A stretch of 11,694 nucleotides of DNA from the NCBI GenBank assembly GCA_017561265.1, contig JAFZDJ010000052.1, positions 1-11,694 of the forward strand, in the 5' to 3' direction. Shown here in pieces: positions 1 through 5,016 of this stretch. A model generated the notes under the pieces. The model saw only the letters and a program-made list of their open reading frames with translations. It was not told the origin of the DNA and made no database searches. Position numbers and translations under genes: made by a program. Numbering within the stretch: the first letter of the stretch is position 1; every line of letters begins with the position of its first letter. This stretch comes from Bacteroidales bacterium (lineage in GTDB: Bacteria > Bacteroidota > Bacteroidia > Bacteroidales > UBA932).

Positions 1-248
1 ATTCGCACCTCGGCTGGCTTCTTGGTGTAAGGCTTGTCAGGGAAGATTCTGATCCAGATCTTACCCTCACGCTTCATGTAACGTGATACAGCCTGACGAG
101 CTGCCTCGATCTGACGTCCTGTCAGCCAGCAATTTTCCAAGGTCTTGATGCCGAATGAGCCAAACGCAAGCTGGTTTCCCCTCTGTGAGAGACCTTTCAT
201 GCGGCCTTTCTGCTGCCTTCTGAATTTGGTTTTCTTTGGTTGTAACAT
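1..248 (-). CDS. rplP: 50S ribosomal protein L16 (3' part cut off by window edge)
   Basis: This gene encodes L16, a 23S rRNA-binding protein of the large subunit near the A-site tRNA elbow and the base of the central protuberance. Reading from the ATG at 248 leftwards gives 82 codons starting [19 protein letters not shown] and containing the conserved stretches [16 protein letters not shown] and WIRIFPDKP. The family is usually about 140 residues, so roughly 55-60 C-terminal residues lie beyond the left edge. In the usual S10 operon L16 directly follows S3 (rpsC); here the upstream neighbour is instead a divergent DUF4294 gene, and rpsC is 10.6 kb away on the same strand. The gene has its own promoter and structured leader (separate entries). 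No in-frame upstream start competes with this ATG. Identification is firm. Confidence 0.97.
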   Translation of the reverse strand, partial: MLQPKKTKFRRQQKGRMKGLSQRGNQLAFGSFGIKTLENCWLTGRQIEAARQAVSRYMKREGKIWIRIFPDKPYTKKPAEVR

Positions 249-284
249 TGCTCTATTACTTTTAATGAAAATATTTCACATTTC

Positions 285-339
285 TCCCTAATTAATTGAG
301 TATCAGCTGGTTGGGCGGAGTCGTCCTCAATTAATGGGA
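285..339 (-). promoter_or_regulatory. 5'-terminal hairpin leader of rplP mRNA
   Basis: Two perfect 10-base arms, ATTAATTGAG (291-300) and CTCAATTAAT (326-335), enclose a 25-base loop. The stem extends outward through TCCC (285-288) pairing with GGGA (336-339), across a 2-base bulge at 289-290, to 14 pairs in total. With the promoter -7 box ending at 342, transcription should start near 338, so the hairpin would occupy the extreme 5' end of the rplP transcript. The leader then runs about 40 further bases to the ATG. Ribosomal protein operons are commonly autoregulated through such leaders, but I do not recognise this one and the regulator is unknown. A role in mRNA stability is an alternative. 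The structure is seen; the function is inferred. Confidence 0.6.
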
Positions 340-341
340 TG

Positions 342-371
342 CAAAGGTAGTAATTTTTTCTGAAACTACAA
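342..371 (-). promoter_or_regulatory. Bacteroidetes-type promoter for rplP
   Basis: On the minus strand TTG (371-369) is followed by exactly 19 bases and then TACCTTTG (349-342). This matches the Bacteroidetes primary sigma consensus, -33 TTTG and -7 TAnnTTTG with a 19-21 base spacer. The predicted start is near 338, giving a leader of about 90 bases before rplP. An independent promoter here means L16 and the genes after it do not depend on read-through from rpsC. Confidence 0.8.
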
Positions 372-395
372 TAGCATCTGCAAAATTTTTCACAT

Positions 396-505
396 ATTTT
401 CGACCAAAGTTTTCACATGCTAAGTTGCGTGTTTTCACTAAGTTACGAAAGGTGTTAGTAAAAACTTACCAGCATTTTCGACCGAAGCCATTCTGCCGTT
501 TTCAC
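396..505. repeat. Degenerate short repeats in the rplP/DUF4294 intergenic gap
   Basis: The gap between the two divergent promoters (372-547) has no credible gene but is internally repetitive. GTTTTCAC occurs at 409-416, 431-438 and 498-505. CTAAGTTgCG (420-429) recurs as CTAAGTTaCG (438-447), so 409-430 and 431-449 form an imperfect tandem duplication. ATTTTCGACCaAAG (396-409) recurs as ATTTTCGACCgAAG (474-487). These could be binding sites for a regulator of the flanking promoters or the remains of small duplications. I cannot choose between the two. Confidence 0.4.
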
Positions 506-547
506 AGTTTGGCACGATGGGCCGGAAAGCATGCGAAGGCAAGAAAT

Positions 548-577
548 TTGCATAAATTCAAGGATTTGTTACTTTTG
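548..577 (+). promoter_or_regulatory. Bacteroidetes-type promoter for the DUF4294 gene
   Basis: TTG at 548-550 (preceded by T, giving the full TTTG) is followed by 19 bases and TACTTTTG at 570-577, a complete match to TTTG-N19-TAnnTTTG. The expected transcription start is near 581. This rules out the in-frame ATG at 531, which lies upstream of the promoter, as the start of the DUF4294 gene. Confidence 0.8.
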
Positions 578-611
578 CAGTGTGAGAAAAGAATTCAGAC
601 ATATAACCATC

Positions 612-1340
612 ATGCTTATTGTCCTTCTGACGGTAGGACTCATGGACTGTCATGCCCAGATTCTGAAAAAGAAGAAAAAGGAGGCGGCACAGAAGACCGA
701 GAACGCAACGAAGCTGAAGCCGGAGGATGTGGTGCCGAAGCCGATGGTGCAGGACGGAGCGGATCTGATGGAATATATCGTCGATGGAAACGATACAATC
801 TATATCGGCCATATCAAGGCTTCGAAGGTATATTCACGCCTGCCGAAGATGAAAGGGCGCGAATGGCGCAAATACTACAGGCTGGTACATAACTTCAGCA
901 AGGCATATCCATACGCCCTTGTGGCAAAGAAACTGGTGATCGAGGCCGACAGCACGATAGCGGCGGACAAACTTAAGGGCGCGAAGAGGGACAGATATGT
1001 CACCAATGTCCAGAAAGAGCTTTTCGATGTCTTCGAGGGACAGATGAGGAATCTCTCGGTCAGCCAGGGAGCCCTGATAATGAAGCTCGTGGACCGCGAG
1101 GTAGGAAAATCGTCCTATAATATTATAAAAGGATACAAGAGCGGCATCACGGCCGGATTCTGGCAGGGAGTGGCGAAGATGTTCGGCTCCGACCTGAAGG
1201 CACCATATGACCCCGAAGGCGAAGACAAGGCCACAGAGGAGCTTGTCCAGATCTGGGAATCTGGAGATTTCGACGCTTTCTATTGGTCCATCTTCTGGAA
1301 AGATCCTCCGGTAATGCCTATTCCGGAGAAATACCTCTAA
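612..1340 (+). CDS. DUF4294 family exported protein of unknown function
   Basis: A 242-residue protein that I match to DUF4294, a Bacteroidetes family without an assigned function. After the ATG at 612 comes a short hydrophobic segment (LIVLLTVGLMDCHA) that could be a signal peptide, then a lysine-rich linker (KKKKK near residues 18-22). The conserved part follows, with a tyrosine/arginine/tryptophan-rich core (GREWRKYYRLVHNFSKAYPYA) and a C-terminal region ending in PVMPIPEKYL. The signal peptide lacks basic residues before its core; starting at the in-frame GTG at 582 would add RKEFRH and make a better one, but that lies almost at the predicted transcription start (about 581). The product is probably periplasmic or envelope-associated. 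It is transcribed alone, divergently from rplP, and converges on lpxH with only 17 bases between stop codons and no obvious terminator. Confidence 0.8.
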   Translation: MLIVLLTVGLMDCHAQILKKKKKEAAQKTENATKLKPEDVVPKPMVQDGADLMEYIVDGNDTIYIGHIKASKVYSRLPKMKGREWRKYYRLVHNFSKAYPYALVAKKLVIEADSTIAADKLKGAKRDRYVTNVQKELFDVFEGQMRNLSVSQGALIMKLVDREVGKSSYNIIKGYKSGITAGFWQGVAKMFGSDLKAPYDPEGEDKATEELVQIWESGDFDAFYWSIFWKDPPVMPIPEKYL

Positions 1341-1357
1341 GATAAGCTGAATGACGA

Positions 1358-2071
1358 TCAGTTACTTAAAGAAACACCATCAAAGCATAAATAAGGCGAA
1401 GAGCGCATCCAGTCCTTCAGGACCAGAAGACGCGCGCCCGAAGGCAAGGTCATATCAACCGAAGAATGATAATGACCGAAAATGAAATAATCTACGTCAT
1501 TCCTGGCCGAAAACTCCTCCGCAAATTTATACAGAGGCTCATCCTTTCCCCTGAATTCATATTCATGATCATGAGCCAGACGGTTGTTTCGCGACCATCC
1601 GTTACCGAAGCGGAAGGCAATCCAAGGATGCAGCATGCTGAAAAGGAACTGCGCCACGCGGTTGTGGAACAAGCCACGAAGGAATCTGTATCCTGAAGGA
1701 ACCGGACCGAGACCGTCACCATGCCCGAGGCAGAATTTCTTTCCTCCAATCTCTACAAGATAGGGCTGTTCAAGGCGTTTCATTCCCAGCTCTTCGAAAT
1801 AGCTGTATGTCCACACATCATGGTTTCCCTGGAAGAAGTATACCTTCACCCCTCTGTCCATCAGACTCTGCAGAGCCGAGAACACGCGGATATAGCCTTT
1901 CGGCACCACATCACGATATTCATACCAGAAGTCCCATATATCACCGAGCAGATACAAGGCATCCGTATCTTCAGGAAGTCCCTGAAGAAAGTCGGCGAAA
2001 CGACGTTCACGGCCGGCAGGATCACCGACCTGCAGACCGAGATGGACGTCTGACACGAAAAATGTCTTCAT
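1358..2071 (-). CDS. lpxH: UDP-2,3-diacylglucosamine diphosphatase (LpxH-like)
   Basis: A 237-residue calcineurin-like metallophosphoesterase. By family it hydrolyses UDP-2,3-diacylglucosamine to lipid X and UMP in lipid A synthesis, as a peripheral enzyme on the cytoplasmic face of the inner membrane. All metal-binding motifs are present: SDVHLG (Asp8, His10), GDIWDFW (Asp44), GNHD (Asn83), HGDG (His117) and FGHYHS (His200, His202), matching the order and spacing of the LpxH family. The ATG at 2071 is chosen because its A is the last base of the uppP stop codon (TAATG), indicating translational coupling. An upstream in-frame start at 2092 lies inside uppP and adds non-conserved residues. The gene is the last in the ftsX-DUF3098-uppP-lpxH operon. 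Other UDP-DAGDP or phosphoesterase specificities are possible but less likely. Confidence 0.9.
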   Translation of the reverse strand: MKTFFVSDVHLGLQVGDPAGRERRFADFLQGLPEDTDALYLLGDIWDFWYEYRDVVPKGYIRVFSALQSLMDRGVKVYFFQGNHDVWTYSYFEELGMKRLEQPYLVEIGGKKFCLGHGDGLGPVPSGYRFLRGLFHNRVAQFLFSMLHPWIAFRFGNGWSRNNRLAHDHEYEFRGKDEPLYKFAEEFSARNDVDYFIFGHYHSSVDMTLPSGARLLVLKDWMRSSPYLCFDGVSLSN

Positions 2072-2928
2072 TATGCGAAAATGAATATGCACGCTGCAGC
2101 GACGAGGCAGTAAAGAGCGAACCAGCTGAGCTTGGCCTTCTTTACGAGAGCTATCATCACCTTACACGCGAAAAGTCCTGATAGAAAAGCGGATACGAAT
2201 CCGAGAACAAGAGGAAGCGCACCCACAGATGACGCTCCGAACTCGCCTCCGACAATCTCAAGGAAGGTCTCTCCAAGGATAGGGACAAGCACCATGAGGA
2301 ACGAGAACTGAGCCATAGACTCCCTTCTCACGCCGCAGATGAGACCTGTCGAAATGGTTGTACCGGAACGGGAAAGGCCGGGAATTACAGCAAAGGCCTG
2401 TCCGAGTCCTACGGCAAAGGCCTGCCAGTACGAAAGTCCGTTTCTGTATTCGTTCGCAGGAAATATGGATTTTCTTCCTGGTCTTGACGCATAGTCAGAG
2501 AAGAACAGGAGCATCGCAGTAGCCACAAGAGCCGCACCTACAACATATATGGAACCGAAAAGACCCTCTACCTGATCCTTGAAGAAGACTCCGACAATGA
2601 GAATAGGAATCATCGAAAGAGCGATCTTCAGGAGATAGTCCGTCTGGTCGTTGCACGACAGATATCTGCAGCCCTTTTCATCCTTTATTATCTTCCAGTC
2701 CTTGAGACCTGTGAAGAAACCCTTGAGAAGATCCCATATCTGCTTGCGGAAGACAAGGATGGTACTGAGTACGGTAGCCGCATGTACCATGGTGGTGAAA
2801 AGAAGATCATCAGAAGTCTCGACTCCGAGGAGCACCTTTCCTATCTCGAGATGACCGCTGCTGCTGACAGGAAGAAATTCCGTAAGTCCCTGAATAAGAC
2901 CAAGTAAGACTGCTTCAAACCACTCCAT
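2071..2928 (-). CDS. uppP: Undecaprenyl-diphosphatase UppP (BacA family)
   Basis: A 285-residue polytopic membrane protein of the BacA/UppP family. It dephosphorylates undecaprenyl diphosphate to regenerate the lipid carrier for peptidoglycan and O-antigen precursors, and usually confers bacitracin tolerance. The two family signatures are intact: LTEFLPVSSSGHL (residues 15-27, catalytic Glu17) and PGLSRSGTT (183-191, Arg187). The other N-terminal glutamate of the E. coli enzyme is Gln13 here, as in many homologues. The ATG at 2928 is preferred; a GTG at 2931, overlapping the DUF3098 stop (TAGTG), would add one residue and cannot be excluded. The 3' end overlaps lpxH by one base. The last codons of DUF3098 form a GGAGGAG that may act as a ribosome-binding site, unusual for this phylum. 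Confidence 0.95.
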   Translation of the reverse strand: MEWFEAVLLGLIQGLTEFLPVSSSGHLEIGKVLLGVETSDDLLFTTMVHAATVLSTILVFRKQIWDLLKGFFTGLKDWKIIKDEKGCRYLSCNDQTDYLLKIALSMIPILIVGVFFKDQVEGLFGSIYVVGAALVATAMLLFFSDYASRPGRKSIFPANEYRNGLSYWQAFAVGLGQAFAVIPGLSRSGTTISTGLICGVRRESMAQFSFLMVLVPILGETFLEIVGGEFGASSVGALPLVLGFVSAFLSGLFACKVMIALVKKAKLSWFALYCLVAAACIFIFA

Positions 2929-2930
2929 CA

Positions 2931-3173
2931 CTACTCCTCCTTCTTAGATTTGAACACACCCATTATAGCAACGATCTCAATTACTATTCCCGCGATTATG
3001 ACGATCGGCGCCGCTACCATGCGACGGAAATCGAACATTGCATAGTTGAACACTTCCGGGTCGTCGCTGCCGCCTCCCATCATGAGGATGTAGCCGGAAA
3101 TCATGACGAGAAGTCCGACAAGAAGATATTTGAGCCCCTTCGGGGTTATTGCCATTTTTGTGTTGTTTTCCAT
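2931..3173 (-). CDS. DUF3098 small membrane protein
   Basis: An 80-residue protein with two predicted membrane segments (about residues 14-32, LKYLLVGLLVMISGYILMM, and 52-72, AAPIVIIAGIVIEIVAIMG). They are joined by a polar loop containing GGGSDDPEVFNYAMFDFRR, and the tail is basic (KSKKEE). This matches the DUF3098 family. In Bacteroidetes it typically lies between ftsX and uppP, as it does here, suggesting a role in the division/envelope machinery, though no biochemical function is known to me. The ATG at 3173 is clear. It follows ftsX after 70 bases that hold a dispersed-type repeat, and abuts uppP (stop TAG at 2933-2931). Confidence 0.85.
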   Translation of the reverse strand: MENNTKMAITPKGLKYLLVGLLVMISGYILMMGGGSDDPEVFNYAMFDFRRMVAAPIVIIAGIVIEIVAIMGVFKSKKEE

Positions 3174-3195
3174 ATCAGTTGTATTTTAATATATT

Positions 3196-3244
3196 AGATC
3201 CCTCGACTACGCTCGGGATGACAGTGTACAATCGGGATGACAGT
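3196..3244. repeat. Dispersed-type palindromic repeat with a duplicated half
   Basis: The ftsX-DUF3098 spacer contains AGATCCCTCGACTACGCTC followed by GGGATGACAGT (3196-3225). The last 13 bases, TCGGGATGACAGT (3213-3225), are repeated exactly at 3232-3244, 19 bases on, overlapping the ftsX stop codon. ATCCC (3198-3202) pairs with GGGAT (3215-3219). As RNA from the minus strand, the CCCGAG/CGAGGG sides allow two adjacent G-A pairs beyond the stem. The core resembles an intergenic repeat that I recall being scattered through many bacterial genomes. Copy number in this genome cannot be judged from one window. Confidence 0.6.
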
Positions 3245-4122
3245 TAATAATATAGTTCGTCCTTGCGGAGAGACACGAGCTTGTTCACAACAAAGTATGT
3301 GCTGACAAGACATATCGCCAGACCTGAAAATATGATTATGCCCATGACCACAAGGAGCAGTTCGACTCTGAATATCTCGAAAAGCTGCGCGAACTCGCTT
3401 CTCATCAGAAACATCATGCCTACAAGCACGATGATGGCGATGAATGCTGCAAAAACGCCCTGAAAAGCCGACTGGACAAGAAAGGGAGCGCGGATGAACG
3501 AACGCGTCGCACCCACGAGCTTCATTGTATGGATAGTGAATCTCCTCGCAAACACATTGAGTCTCACAGTGTTATTGATCAGAACAAATGAAATGAAGAG
3601 GAGAAGGGCGATGAACACTCCCAGCACAAGGGATATTCTGCTCAGATTGGCGTTGAGGGCATCTACAAGCGACCTCTGATACACGACTTCATCCACCAGC
3701 GGGCTTTTCGATATCTCCGACTTGACCACTTCCAGACTGTCCGAAGAAACATAGGCCGCATCAAGGGTTATGTCTATAGAAACAGGGATCGGAGAAGTCT
3801 CGAAGACATCGAGGAAATCCTCGCCAAGCTGAGCTGCAAGCTCACGCTGACCCTGCTCCTTTGAAATAAAGGTCGTGCTCTTTATATATCTTTCATTCTC
3901 AAGCGATTCCCTGAATTCAAGTGCTGATTCATCCGACACATTCCCCTTCATCAGGACCGATACCTGCATATTCTCCTTGAAATAGTCGGACACACTCTTC
4001 GCATTTACAAGCAGCATGCTGGCCACTCCTACAAGAAGTAGCACCAGACTTATGCTTATAACCGAGGACAGGTAGGCGTTCATGAGCCTCCTGCGCATCA
4101 TCTTATTGTCCGTTTTACTCAT
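3244..4122 (-). CDS. ftsX: Cell division protein FtsX (permease-like)
   Basis: A 292-residue inner-membrane protein of the FtsX family. With the ATPase FtsE it forms an ABC-type complex at the division site that activates peptidoglycan hydrolases. It shows the family layout: one membrane segment near residues 17-39, a periplasmic domain (about 40-160), and three more segments near 160-182, 217-240 and 255-280. The motif TIHTMKLVGATRSFIRAPFLVQ before the third segment is characteristic (FtsX permease domain). ftsE is not in this window, common in Bacteroidetes where the two genes are often apart. The ATG at 4122 (MSKTDNK) is chosen; a TTG at 4149 lies upstream of the predicted -7 box. The gene heads the operon ftsX-DUF3098-uppP-lpxH. 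Confidence 0.93.
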   Translation of the reverse strand: MSKTDNKMMRRRLMNAYLSSVISISLVLLLVGVASMLLVNAKSVSDYFKENMQVSVLMKGNVSDESALEFRESLENERYIKSTTFISKEQGQRELAAQLGEDFLDVFETSPIPVSIDITLDAAYVSSDSLEVVKSEISKSPLVDEVVYQRSLVDALNANLSRISLVLGVFIALLLFISFVLINNTVRLNVFARRFTIHTMKLVGATRSFIRAPFLVQSAFQGVFAAFIAIIVLVGMMFLMRSEFAQLFEIFRVELLLVVMGIIIFSGLAICLVSTYFVVNKLVSLRKDELYY

Positions 4123-4130
4123 AACGGGGT

Positions 4131-4138
4131 CAAAGATA
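4131..4138 (-). promoter_or_regulatory. -7 element of the ftsX operon promoter
   Basis: TATCTTTG on the minus strand (4138-4131) fully matches TAnnTTTG. No TTG stands at the expected -33 position, so only the -7 half is convincing. Initiation near 4127 would leave a leader of only about five bases before the ATG at 4122. It lies back to back with the promoter of the plus-strand GT5-like gene. Confidence 0.55.
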
Positions 4139-4168
4139 GTGAAATTCAAAAAAATATTTGTATCTTTG
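4139..4168 (+). promoter_or_regulatory. Promoter of the GT5-like/DUF4270 operon
   Basis: TATCTTTG at 4161-4168 matches TAnnTTTG, with GTG (one base off TTG) at 4139-4141 and a 19-base spacer. Predicted start near 4172, 26 bases before the ATG at 4198. The whole upstream half of this promoter lies between its own -7 box and that of ftsX, so the two divergent promoters share about 20 bases. Confidence 0.65.
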
Positions 4169-4197
4169 TAGTGATTTTGTCATTAAAATTGAGCAGT

Positions 4198-5016
4198 ATG
4201 GGTAATTCTGTCAAAAGGGTACTTTTCGTCAATTCGGAGATCTTCCCTTATCTTCCGGAAACCGAGATCGCAAACATTGGAAGATATCTTCCACAGGGCA
4301 TTCAGGAAAGGAAGAAGGAGATCAGATCCTTCATGCCAAGATACGGCTGCATTAACGAAAGAAAGAACCAGCTCCACGAGGTGATCCGCCTTTCAGGAAT
4401 GAACATCATCATCAATGACGTCGACAGGCCTCTTGTAATCAAGGTGGCTTCTATCTCGGCGGCAAGAATGCAGGTGTATTTCATTGATAATGAGGACTAT
4501 TTCCACCGCAAGAGCATTTATCACGATGCGGACGGAAACTTTTTCACGGACAACGGCGAGAGAGCGATCTTCTTCGCAAGGGGTGTTCTGGAGACAGTGA
4601 AGAAGCTGCGCTGGGCTCCTGACGTGATCCACTGTCAGGGCTGGATATCGCAGATTCTGCCTATATACCTCAAGAAGGCATATGTCGATGACCCTATCTT
4701 CTCACAGAGCAAGGTGGTTCTTTCGCTCTATGACGACATGCCGGTAACGGACTTCCCTGAAGACTTCAAGGACAGGGTTCTGTTCGGCGCAGTCGGAGAG
4801 AAGGAAGTGGAGATCCTCAAAGAGCCTACTGGCATAAATCTTGCGAAGCTCGCCATCGATTATTCCGACGGAGTCATCCTCGGATCGGAAAACATCGAGA
4901 ACGAGCTCGTCACCTATTGCAAGGATGCAGGTCTTCCTGTACTTCCTTACAATGCGGAGTCCATCAAGGACGGCTCTTATATTGAAGATTACAACAGTTT
5001 TTACGACAATTTATAA
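4198..5016 (+). CDS. GT5 starch/glycogen synthase N-terminal-domain protein
   Basis: A 272-residue protein resembling only the N-terminal Rossmann half of GT5 glycogen/starch synthases. Matching features are the opening KRVLFVNSEIFPYL, the RSFMPRYG stretch near residue 50, and APDVIHCQGW near residues 140-150 (PDVVHaHDW in true synthases). The ADP-glucose-binding KTGG loop near the N-terminus is replaced by PETE. The C-terminal nucleotide-binding half of the usual ~470-residue GT-B enzyme is absent. Proteins of this size occur widely in Bacteroidetes, so this is a family form rather than a fresh truncation. Glycogen synthase activity is unlikely and the real role is unknown. The ATG at 4198 is chosen over a GTG at 4171, which coincides with the predicted transcription start. 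Its stop overlaps the DUF4270 start by one base (TAATG), implying co-translation. Confidence 0.85.
   Translation: MGNSVKRVLFVNSEIFPYLPETEIANIGRYLPQGIQERKKEIRSFMPRYGCINERKNQLHEVIRLSGMNIIINDVDRPLVIKVASISAARMQVYFIDNEDYFHRKSIYHDADGNFFTDNGERAIFFARGVLETVKKLRWAPDVIHCQGWISQILPIYLKKAYVDDPIFSQSKVVLSLYDDMPVTDFPEDFKDRVLFGAVGEKEVEILKEPTGINLAKLAIDYSDGVILGSENIENELVTYCKDAGLPVLPYNAESIKDGSYIEDYNSFYDNL

Noticed and set aside
425..892. A plus-strand open frame of 155 codons overlapping the DUF4294 gene in another frame.
   Set aside because: It begins upstream of the mapped promoter motif, has a composition typical of out-of-frame reading (Gly/Glu/Arg-rich) and overlaps a gene with a conserved family match.
1341..1357. 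A terminator between the convergent DUF4294 and lpxH genes.
   Set aside because: Only 17 bases separate the stops, and no hairpin with a T tract can be formed there; the transcripts probably overlap.
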